From Pseudomonas sp. M30-35 (GTDB lineage Bacteria > Pseudomonadota > Gammaproteobacteria > Pseudomonadales > Pseudomonadaceae), in contig NZ_CP020892.1 of the NCBI RefSeq assembly GCF_002163625.1, positions 2,852,001 through 2,916,000 of the forward strand: a stretch of 64,000 bases of DNA, in the 5' to 3' direction. The translations under genes were made by a program, and so were the position numbers. The notes below the pieces were generated by a model. It made no database searches, was not told the DNA's origin, and was given only the letters and a program-made list of their open reading frames with translations. This document shows, one piece after another, positions 35,859 to 44,216 of this stretch. Positions within the stretch are counted from its first letter, which is position 1. Every line of letters begins with the position of its first letter.

Positions 35859-37103
35859 TTACTCGTAACGCAAGGCCTCGGCAGGCTGAATGCGTGATGC
35901 GCGCCAGGATGGATACAGCGTCGCCAGAAAGCTCAGGCCAAATGCTGCCGCGCAAATCAGCAACACATCGGACAGTTGCAGTTGCGAAGGCAGATTGCTG
36001 ATGAAATAAACATCAGAACTGAATACGTGCTGGCCACTGACACGCTCGATCCAGCCAACCAACTGACTGACGTTCAAGGCAGCAACAATGCCAAGCACAC
36101 AACCGACCAAGGTGCCCACGGTGCCGATCACCGTACCCTGAACAATGAAGATCCCCATGATTTGCCGAGGCGTTGCACCAAGGGTCCGCAGGATGGCGAT
36201 ATCCCCACCTTTATCAGCAACCACCATGATCAATGTCGCAATGATGTTGAATGCCGCAACCGCCACAATCAGCAACAACAACAGGCCAATCATGGTCTTT
36301 TCCATTTTCATCGCGCTAAACAAGCTGCCCTGGGTCAATGTCCAGTCACTGGCGCGATAATCAGCCCCCAGACTAGCAGCAACCTCTGCCGAAACCTTTG
36401 GTGCGGCATACAGGTCTTTAACTTTCAAGCGCACGCTTTGCACTTGCCCCGGCTTGTAGCGCTGAATGTCTGCGGCATCGGCAACGTTGATCAACGCCAG
36501 CGAGCTGTCGAGTTCAGCGCCGACCTTGAAGATACCCACCACATTCAGGCGCTTCATGCGCGGAGTAATCCCCCCCGGCACGGAGCTGACCTCAGGCACG
36601 ATCAACGCCAGCTTGTCACCGATATTCAGACGGAAACGGCGTGCGGTAATCTCACCAATAACCACCCCGTACTCACCCGGTTTCAGGTCGTCTAGCTGCC
36701 CTTTAACCATGTGATCGCCGATGATCGACACTTTAGGCTCGAGTTGCGGGTCAATTCCTTGCAACTGAATTGGCTGCATAGCCCCACGAAAGGACAACAT
36801 ACCTTCCAGTTCCGCAAACGGTACGGCGGCAACCACCTGCGGATTTTTTTGCGCAGCAGCAGCCACGACTTTCCAGTCATCCAGCGGCGTGACCGCTGAA
36901 ATACTGGCGTGAGGAACCATGCCGAGGATCCGCGAACTCATCTCTTTCTGGAAGCCGTTCATCACTGACAACACCACAATCATAGCCAGCACGCCGAGCG
37001 CCAAGCCAATCATCGAAGTCAGTGAGATAAACGAAATAAAATGGTTGCGGCGTTTAGCCCGCGTGTAGCGGGCACCGATAAAGATACTCAGCGGGCGAAA
37101 CAT
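35859..37103 (-). CDS. lolE: Lipoprotein-releasing ABC transporter permease LolE
   Basis: An inner-membrane permease of the LolCDE complex, which extracts mature lipoproteins and passes them to LolA. The 414-residue protein has a first membrane segment at about 25-48 ([22 protein letters not shown]), a large periplasmic domain, and three C-terminal segments from about 270 (FKNIIATLI-like [21 protein letters not shown]). It is a paralogue of the LolC two genes upstream; the two are highly alike, especially at both ends. It overlaps lolD by one base. The order lolC-lolD-lolE supports the name. Confidence 0.93.
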   Translation of the reverse strand: MFRPLSIFIGARYTRAKRRNHFISFISLTSMIGLALGVLAMIVVLSVMNGFQKEMSSRILGMVPHASISAVTPLDDWKVVAAAAQKNPQVVAAVPFAELEGMLSFRGAMQPIQLQGIDPQLEPKVSIIGDHMVKGQLDDLKPGEYGVVIGEITARRFRLNIGDKLALIVPEVSSVPGGITPRMKRLNVVGIFKVGAELDSSLALINVADAADIQRYKPGQVQSVRLKVKDLYAAPKVSAEVAASLGADYRASDWTLTQGSLFSAMKMEKTMIGLLLLLIVAVAAFNIIATLIMVVADKGGDIAILRTLGATPRQIMGIFIVQGTVIGTVGTLVGCVLGIVAALNVSQLVGWIERVSGQHVFSSDVYFISNLPSQLQLSDVLLICAAAFGLSFLATLYPSWRASRIQPAEALRYE

Positions 37104-37786
37104 CAGTTAGCCACCAACTTGCCGTCCTCGAGACGCAGGATGCGGTCCATCTGTTGGGCCAACTCCAGGTCATGAGTCACCACCAAAAACGCGGTCTGCG
37201 AAGAGGAGCTGAGCTCACGCATCAATTCCTGAATGCCTTCTGCGGTGTGGTGGTCGAGGTTACCGGTTGGCTCATCGAGCAGCACCAATCCCGGTCGATT
37301 GACCAGTGCACGGGCAATCGCCACGCGCTGACGCTCCCCACCGGACAACTCGGAAGGCTTGTGCGACAGACGATGGCCGAGCCCTACCCGCTCAAGCAAT
37401 TCACTTGCACGCTTGCGCGACTCACTGATCGAGGTACGGCCAATCAGCAGCGGCATGCAGACGTTCTCCAATGCGGTGAACTCTGGCAACAAATGGTGGA
37501 ACTGATAAACGAAACCCAGCGAGCGATTACGCAGCAAACCGCGCTGCTTTTCATTCAGCGCCGACAGCTCTTCACCTGCCAGCCAAACACTGCCGGTGCT
37601 CGGTGTATCAAGGCCGCCAAGCATATTGAGCAAGGTACTCTTACCCGAGCCTGAACTGCCGATGATAGCTACGCGCTCACCGGGAAACAGCTCCAGCTGC
37701 AAATCATCAAGCACCACAACCGACTGCGGGCCTTCATCATAAGACTTGCTGAGGTTACGGCAACTTAGAACAGCCTGATCCTGCAT
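37103..37786 (-). CDS. lolD: Lipoprotein-releasing ABC transporter ATPase LolD
   Basis: The ATPase that powers LolCDE. The ATG at 37786 ([16 protein letters not shown]) is preceded by AAGGTGAG and gives 227 residues, the length I recall for Pseudomonas LolD; earlier in-frame ATG codons at 37816 and 37852 would overlap lolC. Motifs are Walker [10 protein letters not shown] near 43-51, the Q-loop [12 protein letters not shown] near 90, signature [15 protein letters not shown] near 148, and Walker [13 protein letters not shown] near 167. All ATPase residues are present. It is the middle gene of the operon. Confidence 0.95.
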   Translation of the reverse strand: MQDQAVLSCRNLSKSYDEGPQSVVVLDDLQLELFPGERVAIIGSSGSGKSTLLNMLGGLDTPSTGSVWLAGEELSALNEKQRGLLRNRSLGFVYQFHHLLPEFTALENVCMPLLIGRTSISESRKRASELLERVGLGHRLSHKPSELSGGERQRVAIARALVNRPGLVLLDEPTGNLDHHTAEGIQELMRELSSSSQTAFLVVTHDLELAQQMDRILRLEDGKLVAN

Positions 37787-37808
37787 CACGTGCTCACCTT
37801 TAATCTGA

Positions 37809-39059
37809 TTACTCATAGCGCAACGCCTCGGCAGGCTGGGTGCGCGCTGCACGCCAAGCCGGGTACAAGGTGGCGAGGAAGCTCAACACCAGCGCAGCTG
37901 CGCAAACCTGTACAACATCGGCGGGCAGCAGCTGCGACGGCAAATAGTCAATGAAGTAGACATCCGCATTAAGAAACTTGATGCCCAGCAAATGCTCTAA
38001 ACCAGCAATCGCCGAACTGACATTAAGCGCGGCGAAAATGCCCAATACAGCGCCAATCGCGGTGCCAAATACACCGATAACCGTGCCCTGCACCATAAAT
38101 ATGCGCATGATCTGCCCCGGCGTCGCGCCCAGCGTACGCAGGATTGCGATATCACCTTTTTTATCATTCACCACCATGACCAAGGTCGAGATGATGTTGA
38201 AGGCGGCGACCGCGACAATCAGCAGTAACAACAGGCCGATCATGGCTTTTTCCATGCGGATCGCCTGATACAGATTGCCGTGGGTACGCGTCCAGTCGCG
38301 AGCGTAATACTCTCCATCACCCAAACTTTGCGATATCTGCCAGGCCGTACGTGGCGCCTGGAACAAGTCAGCAAACTTCAGGCGAATACCCTGCACCTGC
38401 CCCGGCTTCCAGCGCTGCAAGCGCGCCAGATCATCGATATGGGTCATGGCAACATAGCCATCAATCTCGCCAGCACCGACATGGAAGATGCCAACCACGG
38501 TGAAGCGCTTGAGCCGCGGGAACATTCCCGCAGGCGTCACCGTCATTTCAGGCGAAACAAAGGTAATTTTCTCGCCAATACCAACACCGAGTTTTTTGGC
38601 CGCGTTATCACCGATGACGATGCCAAACTCTCCAGCAGTCAAGGCCTGCAAGCTGCCCTGCTTGAAGAAGTTGCCAATGATCGAAACCTTGGCTTCCTCT
38701 TTCGGGTCGATGGCGTTTATCAGGATTTTTTGCACCTTGCCGTCGTGAGTCAGCAGCCCTTGCATCTGGCTAAAGGGGGCAACCGCCAACACTTGCGGAT
38801 TGTTCTGGGCCTTATCAGCCAGGCTGCGCCAATCATCAATTGGCGTCCGGCTTTCGATTGTGGCGTGGGGCACCATACCCAGCACGCGCGAGCGCATCTC
38901 ATGATCGAAACCGTTCATGACTGACAACACCACAATCATCACCAGCACACCCAGTGCCAGCCCGATCATCGAGGTCAGGGAAATGAACGAAACAAAATGA
39001 TTGCGACGCTTGGCGCGGGTGTATCGCGTACCGATAAATACGAACAGAGGTTTGAACAT
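37809..39059 (-). CDS. lolC: Lipoprotein-releasing ABC transporter permease LolC
   Basis: The second LolCDE permease, and first gene of the operon. The 416-residue protein starts [21 protein letters not shown] and shares with LolE both the first membrane segment (residues about 26-48) and the C-terminal block of three. LolC is the subunit that binds LolA through a periplasmic hook. The lolD start follows after 22 bp. The gene is divergent from the PilZ gene with 96 bp between them, which must hold both promoters. Complete. Confidence 0.93.
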   Translation of the reverse strand: MFKPLFVFIGTRYTRAKRRNHFVSFISLTSMIGLALGVLVMIVVLSVMNGFDHEMRSRVLGMVPHATIESRTPIDDWRSLADKAQNNPQVLAVAPFSQMQGLLTHDGKVQKILINAIDPKEEAKVSIIGNFFKQGSLQALTAGEFGIVIGDNAAKKLGVGIGEKITFVSPEMTVTPAGMFPRLKRFTVVGIFHVGAGEIDGYVAMTHIDDLARLQRWKPGQVQGIRLKFADLFQAPRTAWQISQSLGDGEYYARDWTRTHGNLYQAIRMEKAMIGLLLLLIVAVAAFNIISTLVMVVNDKKGDIAILRTLGATPGQIMRIFMVQGTVIGVFGTAIGAVLGIFAALNVSSAIAGLEHLLGIKFLNADVYFIDYLPSQLLPADVVQVCAAALVLSFLATLYPAWRAARTQPAEALRYE

Positions 39060-39155
39060 TTTTGAGGGCTTGTTCGAAGAAAAGAGAAACGTCCATGTGG
39101 CGAGGTCGGGTCAGCAGCCTTACACTCAGACAACCACTGCTGCTACGGGTTCGCC

Positions 39156-39737
39156 ATGTCGACTCAAGATGATCAAGATCGCCGTGAATACTATCGTATC
39201 GAAGATACCTTAGCACTGGAATTTAGCCGTCTGTCAGACACTGAAGCACTGGCTACCGAAGCGCTGCATGACAGCTCACCGCTGTTTAACCTGTTCAGTG
39301 AGCTGCATATTCTCGACTTTGAGTCGCAGCACCTGCTGCGCCATATCAGTGAGCGGGATCGAACGCTAGCCAGCTATTTAAAGGTGATCAACAAACGTAT
39401 TGATATGCTTGGGCAAGCCGTTGCCCAAAGCCTGTTGGGCGATATAGGCCCACCGAAGAAAGTCACTATTTCCGAAGGTGGCGTGAGCTTCAACAGCGCT
39501 GAAGAAGTTGAGGCCGGGACACACCTTGCAATTAAATTAGTGCTCATGCCGCAAGCTTTAGGGCTGCTGCTGCGCGCCAAAGTCATTCATTGCTATGCCT
39601 CTGAGGACAATCAGTTTGAAATCGGCACCGAGTTCGAATCGTTGACCGACGCACAGCGCCAACTACTCGCTCGGCATATCCTCCAGCGTCAAGCTCAAGA
39701 GCGCCGCCAGGCTCTTGAGCAACCAGATCCAAATTGA
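39156..39737 (+). CDS. PilZ-domain protein
   Basis: A cytoplasmic protein of 193 residues. An N-terminal YcgR-like start, DDQDRREYYRIED, carries the RxxxR motif (about residues 8-14) that binds cyclic di-GMP in PilZ proteins. The PilZ beta-barrel follows at about 95-180 with KKVTISEGGVSFNS (the DxSxxG-like motif reads SEGG, so the aspartate position is altered) and a C-terminal helix. Binding of cyclic di-GMP is likely but the motif change leaves doubt. It is conserved beside lolCDE in Pseudomonas. The next gene begins 24 bp later, so the two may be co-transcribed. Confidence 0.85.
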   Translation: MSTQDDQDRREYYRIEDTLALEFSRLSDTEALATEALHDSSPLFNLFSELHILDFESQHLLRHISERDRTLASYLKVINKRIDMLGQAVAQSLLGDIGPPKKVTISEGGVSFNSAEEVEAGTHLAIKLVLMPQALGLLLRAKVIHCYASEDNQFEIGTEFESLTDAQRQLLARHILQRQAQERRQALEQPDPN

Positions 39738-39761
39738 CGCCTACCATGGAGTACTCTGCTT

Positions 39762-40079
39762 ATGTCTCGCCTGTTATCCAACCTATTAGCGCTTAGCCTG
39801 ATGCTGCCACTGAGCAGCTTCGCTGAAACCCTGTCGATTCCGATTGGTCATCAAGGTGAGACAAGCCAGGCGCAGACTTTACCCAAACGTGGTGAGTCGC
39901 GCAGAGCCGTACTCAATCGCTACGGTCTGGCCGATAAAGAACACAAGCCTGTCGGCCAGCCACCGATCACACGCTGGGACTACCGTGAGTTCAGCGTCTA
40001 TTTCGAGTACGACCATGTGGTCGATAGCGTGCGCCACTTGCCCGTGCAACCTGTACAGCCCGTGCCTCCCGCGCAGTAG
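39762..40079 (+). CDS. Small exported protein conserved in Pseudomonas, function unknown
   Basis: A 105-residue protein with a signal peptide (MSRLLSNLLALSLMLPLSSFA, cleaved near residue 21). The mature region has RRAVLNRYGLADKE and the aromatic segment WDYREFSVYFEYDHVVDSV. It ends in a proline-rich tail VQPVQPVPPAQ. Relatives in databases are sometimes called phosphodiesterase, which I think is carried over from the next gene, as no catalytic motif is present. It lies between the PilZ gene and the glycerophosphodiesterase, as in other Pseudomonas. Probably periplasmic. Confidence 0.82.
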   Translation: MSRLLSNLLALSLMLPLSSFAETLSIPIGHQGETSQAQTLPKRGESRRAVLNRYGLADKEHKPVGQPPITRWDYREFSVYFEYDHVVDSVRHLPVQPVQPVPPAQ

Positions 40080-40168
40080 CACACTCGCTGCTTGACCGGT
40101 CGGGCAACTGGCTTTATCAATAGTCCAGCGCTGACGCAGTGTTCAGCCGTTAAATTCAAGGAGCAACT

Positions 40169-40906
40169 GTGACGCTGATCTATGGACACCGTGGCGCTAA
40201 AGGCGAAGCCCCTGAAAACACCCTAACCAGCTTTCAACACTGCTTGCAGCAAGGGGTTGACCGCTGCGAGTTAGACCTGCACTTGTCGCGTGACGGCGAG
40301 TTGATGGTCATCCATGACCCAACCCTCAAGCGCACCACTGGCCACCGGGGCAAGGTGGTTGAGCACGACGCTGATGAGCTGGTCAATTATGACGCACGCA
40401 AAGGCGGTCCGGGCTGGGTTCAGGCCTGTCCAATTCCTCGTTTAAGCGAACTATTTGCCAAATGCACCTTTGAGCATTGGCAGCTCGAAGTCAAAAGTGC
40501 GTCTAAAGTCCGTGCGGCGCGCACAGTCGAAGCCATCGCCAAGCTTGCCGAGCAGTACGGCATCAGCGACAAGGTCACCGTCACCTCAAGCTCGCGGGAA
40601 GTGCTCAGCGCACTTAAACGCCTTACCCCGCAGCTATCACGCGGCCTGGTCGCTGAGTACTCCTGGCTCGACCCGATCAAGGTCGCACAACATTATGGCT
40701 GCGAGTATTTAGTGCTCAACTGGACGATATGCACCCCGGAGCGTTTGATCAAAGCGCAAAAAGCCGGTTTGCATGTATCCGTATGGACCGTCAACGAGCC
40801 TTCACTGATACGCCGACTGGCTGATTTCGGGGTCGACAGCATCATCACCGATTTTCCCAGCATCGCCGTCAAAAGCCTTAAAGATCTAAACCCAGCGACC
40901 AGCTAA
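40169..40906 (+). CDS. Glycerophosphodiester phosphodiesterase (cytoplasmic, UgpQ-like)
   Basis: Hydrolyses glycerophosphodiesters to glycerol-3-phosphate and an alcohol. The protein has 245 residues and a GTG start at 40169, preceded by AAGGAG. The GDPD catalytic elements are all visible: GHRGAKGEAPENTLTSF (His and Glu metal ligands near residues 6 and 15), then ELDLHLSRDGELMVIHDP with the second histidine, and LEVKSASK further on. No signal peptide, so the cytoplasmic UgpQ type rather than periplasmic GlpQ. It closes the conserved backbone; beyond it, the gene order no longer matches what I know of PAO1. Confidence 0.92.
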   Translation: MTLIYGHRGAKGEAPENTLTSFQHCLQQGVDRCELDLHLSRDGELMVIHDPTLKRTTGHRGKVVEHDADELVNYDARKGGPGWVQACPIPRLSELFAKCTFEHWQLEVKSASKVRAARTVEAIAKLAEQYGISDKVTVTSSSREVLSALKRLTPQLSRGLVAEYSWLDPIKVAQHYGCEYLVLNWTICTPERLIKAQKAGLHVSVWTVNEPSLIRRLADFGVDSIITDFPSIAVKSLKDLNPATS

Positions 40907-40997
40907 AACGCTGACATTACCAGCCTTCCGGGCAGGTCGGTCTTGCCCACACAGCGAGATCGACCAACGCTTCATCTACCTCAGCAGCCTTCCCACG

Positions 40998-41026
40998 CTG
41001 CAGCGCCTACACACTGCAGCGCCTAC
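40998..41026. repeat. Short tandem direct repeat
   Basis: CTGCAGCGCCTAC occurs twice with a 16-bp period, at 40998-41010 and 41014-41026. It lies in the 251-bp gap between the phosphodiesterase and the DksA-like gene, in which I see no gene. Confidence 0.6.
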
Positions 41027-41157
41027 CTAAAAGTACAACCGCGCAATATTGCCTCAGCAAACGTCATTGGCTGCGCATGGTAATGCTATCTTTTAAATTG
41101 ATACGTTATAACCTAATATTATGCATGTTTTCCAATCAACACACGACCGGATCACTC

Positions 41158-41604
41158 ATGAGCAGCACTGACAATTCTGAAAATGCTTCACAGCGCTACC
41201 TGACCGAAGATCAGTTGCTCAACCAGCCAGCCGATGCCTACATGAATCAAGCTCAGCAGGCATTCTTTGCTGCATTGCTAAAAAGTCAGCGCCTGGAGTT
41301 GCAAGAGCGTATTGAGGAAGAAATGCAGGTGCTACGCGAGCAAGAATTCAATAGCGACCCACTGGATGCCGGCAGCGCCGAAGAGCAACGTCAATGGCAA
41401 CTGCGCTTGTTGGAGCGCGAGAAAAAACTGCTTAACAAGATCGACCAAGCACTCAACCGTATCGCTCGTGACGAATACGGCTGGTGCACCGAAACAGGCG
41501 AACCAATCGGCCTTAAGCGACTGCTATTTCGTCCTACAGCCTCACTTAGCGTCGAGGCCAAGGAGCGTCAAGAGCAAAAAGAAAAACACCTGAGCAAGGT
41601 GTAA
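41158..41604 (+). CDS. DksA-family transcription factor without the zinc cysteines (DksA2-like)
   Basis: A regulator expected to enter the secondary channel of RNA polymerase with ppGpp. About 148 residues from the ATG at 41158; the ribosome-binding site is weak and an ATG 33 bp upstream is possible. The coiled-coil is at about 33-100. Its tip reads DPLDAGS, against DxxDxA in DksA, so the alanine is a glycine here. The C-terminal globule keeps YGWCTETGEPIGLKRL but has Cys, Thr, Ser and Ala where canonical DksA has four zinc cysteines. P. aeruginosa DksA2, a zinc-independent DksA used in zinc shortage, has a similar loss. No Zur-like box was recognised upstream. Confidence 0.85.
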   Translation: MSSTDNSENASQRYLTEDQLLNQPADAYMNQAQQAFFAALLKSQRLELQERIEEEMQVLREQEFNSDPLDAGSAEEQRQWQLRLLEREKKLLNKIDQALNRIARDEYGWCTETGEPIGLKRLLFRPTASLSVEAKERQEQKEKHLSKV

Positions 41605-41727
41605 AATCCACGACTAAGGATCTTTCCAAAAGGCAGCAAGCGACGATAGGTAAAAGGCGAATCGATTCAAATTACCAAGCAAAATGCAATCACCCGCTTG
41701 AATGACTCGTGCCTGACAAGTTAGCTG

Positions 41728-43053
41728 CTACGCCAAACCTTGCTCTTTCAGTCGTCTATACAACGTACGCTCGCTAACTCCAATGTGCTTAGCCAGCTCA
41801 CGGCGTGTACCTTTGAAAGTCGCGAGTGCCTGTGCCAGCGTACTTCCGTCGAAAGGGTTGGATGTCGAGGGCTGTGGATGCATCACGGCAGTTGCTTGGG
41901 GTAAATGCATCGGGCGGATCACCCCATCGTCAGCGAACAAACTGGCTCTTTCTAACACGTTGCGCAATTCCCGGATGTTGCCGGGCCAAGAGTGTCGCTG
42001 TAATTGTGTCAGCGCATCTGCATCTATCGTCAGCCGACGCTTGCCTGTGCCAACGCGTTGTAGAAATGAATTCACAAGCAAGCCAATGTCTTCAACTCGT
42101 TGGCGCAACGGTGGCAACTGAATTGGAAAGGCACTGATGCGGTAGTACAGGTCCTGACGAAACTCTCCCTGCTCCATCATTCTTTCCAATGGCTTGTGCG
42201 TCGCGACAATTAGCCTGAAGTTGGCGTGTTGTGTCTCGACACTGCCTACACGGCGATAGGTGCCCGACTCGATCAGGCGCAACAGTTTTACCTGCATGGC
42301 CAGCGGCACATCGCCAATCTCATCAAGAAACAAGGTGCCGCCCAGAGCCGTTCCGACCAAACCAGGCTTGCGCATGGTTGCACCGGTGAACGCCCCTTTT
42401 TCGTGGCCGAACAACTCGCTCTCAAATAAGGTTTCGGTCAACCCAGAGCAATCTACGACTACAAACGGTTCAGCAGCACGCTCACTGGTTTCATGTACAG
42501 CGCGGGCGAACAACTCCTTACCTGTACCGGACTCGCCTAACAGCAGCACCGGCAGCATTGATGGCGCGACCCGTTGTAACTCGGACAAGGCCAGATTAAA
42601 AGCAGGTGAAGAGCCCACCAGCCCTTTGTTGCTCGGTTGCGCAGAGGCGCTGCGAACCCGGGTGAGGCGCTCCACATAGGCAGTAATGACACCCTGCTTG
42701 TCTAAAATCGGGCGCAATTCAACGTCGACATGCTCAGGCCCCCGAGGCGTGTGGTGAATGTGCAGCACACGATCGGGGCCGCGCATCTCGCGCGCCTTTT
42801 TCATCGGACAGTGCTCGCCTGCCTGATCGCAAGGCACATCGTAATGGTGTGAGACCTGATAACACTTATGACCTACAGACGGTTTGTCGGCGCTGCCAAA
42901 CTGCCGCTGATAGGCCGTGTTAGCAGCCAGGATGTTGTACTCCGGATCAAGCACGATCATCGGCTGCGATTCGTGCTCAAGAAACGAAACAAGTGACTGC
43001 ACCTGATCATGGTCGGGATGTGGGGCGTCTGGTGCGGGGGGAAAGGTCGCCAT
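41728..43053 (-). CDS. fisR: Sigma-54-dependent activator, FisR-like sensor of reactive sulfane sulfur
   Basis: An activator of about 441 residues; the ATG at 43053 follows AGGAG at good spacing. Layout: a PAS-like sensor domain (about 18-135), an AAA+ domain (about 148-375; [10 protein letters not shown], the sigma-54 contact [15 protein letters not shown]), and a Fis-type helix-turn-helix at the C-terminus ([22 protein letters not shown]). The sensor holds Cys64, Cys75 and Cys82, spaced 11 and 7. That equals the spacing of Cys53, Cys64 and Cys71 in Cupriavidus FisR, where they sense sulfane sulfur. The divergent persulfide dioxygenase operon is the evident target. Confidence 0.9.
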   Translation of the reverse strand: MATFPPAPDAPHPDHDQVQSLVSFLEHESQPMIVLDPEYNILAANTAYQRQFGSADKPSVGHKCYQVSHHYDVPCDQAGEHCPMKKAREMRGPDRVLHIHHTPRGPEHVDVELRPILDKQGVITAYVERLTRVRSASAQPSNKGLVGSSPAFNLALSELQRVAPSMLPVLLLGESGTGKELFARAVHETSERAAEPFVVVDCSGLTETLFESELFGHEKGAFTGATMRKPGLVGTALGGTLFLDEIGDVPLAMQVKLLRLIESGTYRRVGSVETQHANFRLIVATHKPLERMMEQGEFRQDLYYRISAFPIQLPPLRQRVEDIGLLVNSFLQRVGTGKRRLTIDADALTQLQRHSWPGNIRELRNVLERASLFADDGVIRPMHLPQATAVMHPQPSTSNPFDGSTLAQALATFKGTRRELAKHIGVSERTLYRRLKEQGLA

Positions 43054-43084
43054 GGAAGCTCCTGAGACTTCAATCATTGTGTTA

Positions 43085-43123
43085 TGGCAGTGCCACCCCT
43101 GTCAATTGGCACTGCCAATGGCA
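43085..43123. promoter_or_regulatory. Tandem TGGCA-N-TGCCA palindromes, probable FisR binding sites
   Basis: TGGCAGTGCCA (43085-43095) and ATTGGCACTGCCAAT (43105-43119) are both perfect odd palindromes around TGGCA-N1-TGCCA. A half site TGGCAGT begins at 43119. They lie 125-165 bp upstream of the predicted start of the dioxygenase transcript, a usual place for sigma-54 enhancer sites, and 30-70 bp from the fisR start codon, so they may also mediate autoregulation. Confidence 0.75.
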
Positions 43124-43220
43124 GTCAATTCGCGTGAACCTAGATAACACCCACTCTCCGCCTCATAAATAAAACCAATAAAATCAGATAGATAAGATTA
43201 GATTTCTGCACGAATTTGGT

Positions 43221-43237
43221 TTGGCTGATTTATTGCT
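43221..43237 (+). promoter_or_regulatory. Sigma-54 (-24/-12) promoter
   Basis: TTGGCTGATTTATTGCT matches the TGGC-N8-TTGC pattern, with GG at 43223-43224 and GC at 43235-43236 separated by exactly 10 bp. Transcription would start near 43248, 40 bp before the dioxygenase start codon. Confidence 0.8.
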
Positions 43238-43287
43238 ATGTCAGTCCTAGTGTGAGCGGCTTGGTAAAGCCCCTGAGGAGACAGGCA

Positions 43288-44166
43288 ATGAGCGTAAAAC
43301 TGCACGTCGAAGGATTCTTCGATTCTGCTACCAATACCGTCAGCTACTTGGTGCTGGATGAGGCGAGCAACTATTGCGCCTTGATAGACAGCGTACTTGA
43401 CTACGATCCTAAATCCGGCCACACCGCCACTGCGTCTGCCGACAGATTGATTGCGCGGGTGAACGAACTCAATGCAAGGGTGGAGTGGATTCTTGAGACC
43501 CATGTCCACGCAGACCACCTGACAGCAGCGCCATACCTGAAGGAGGAGCTTGGTGGAAAAATAGCAATCGGCAGCCACATTTCCATAGTGCAGGAGGTGT
43601 TCGGCGACCTGTTCAACACAGGTCGCGATATGGCCCGCGATGGAAGCCAGTTCGATCACCTGTTTGTTAATGACGAGCTGTTTACCATTGGCACGCTGCA
43701 ATGCAAGGCGCTCCATACCCCCGGCCACACACCAGCCTGTATGACATATGTCATCAACAATGGAACCGAAACGGCTGCATTCGTCGGCGATACCTTGTTT
43801 ATGCCTGACTACGGCACTGCACGCTGTGATTTTCCCGGCGGCAATGCGCACACGTTGTTCCAGTCAATCAACAAGGTGTTGAGCCTGCCTGCCAATACAT
43901 TGCTGTATATGTGCCACGACTACCAGCCTGGCGGCCGCGAGGTGCAGTTCGTCAGCACCGCTGCAGAGCAACGCGCACATAACATCCATGTGCACCATGG
44001 CATTAGTGAGGAAGCGTTTGTGGCGATGCGCACCCAGCGCGATGCGTCCCTGGACATGCCGACACTCATCCTGCCTTCCGTTCAGGTCAACATGCGGGCC
44101 GGGCATTTGCCTGAGGCTGAATCAAATGGAAGGCACTATCTGAAAATCCCACTCAACAGTGCCTGA
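43288..44166 (+). CDS. Persulfide dioxygenase (ETHE1-like metallo-beta-lactamase fold)
   Basis: Oxidises glutathione persulfide to sulfite in the cytoplasm. From the ATG at 43288, preceded by GAGGAG, it has 292 residues. The iron site is visible as THVHADH (His72, His74, Asp76, His77), the later HTPGHTPACMTY, and FVGDTLFMPDYGTARCDFPGG, the signature of persulfide dioxygenases. The C-terminal HHGISEEAFVAMRTQRDASLDMP is the usual closing region. It is first in a three-gene operon with the DUF442-SQR fusion and TauE, under a sigma-54 promoter. The pathway is sulfide or sulfane sulfur to sulfite, followed by export. Confidence 0.92.
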   Translation: MSVKLHVEGFFDSATNTVSYLVLDEASNYCALIDSVLDYDPKSGHTATASADRLIARVNELNARVEWILETHVHADHLTAAPYLKEELGGKIAIGSHISIVQEVFGDLFNTGRDMARDGSQFDHLFVNDELFTIGTLQCKALHTPGHTPACMTYVINNGTETAAFVGDTLFMPDYGTARCDFPGGNAHTLFQSINKVLSLPANTLLYMCHDYQPGGREVQFVSTAAEQRAHNIHVHHGISEEAFVAMRTQRDASLDMPTLILPSVQVNMRAGHLPEAESNGRHYLKIPLNSA

Positions 44167-44216
44167 CACTGCCGTTCCACAAAACGCATTAAAGACATAC
44201 CCATAATGGAGCCACC

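Noticed and set aside
40920-41060. Short direct repeat as a possible attachment site or end of a mobile element
   Set aside because: Only 13 bp in two tandem copies, with no integrase, no tRNA, and no matching copy elsewhere in the window.
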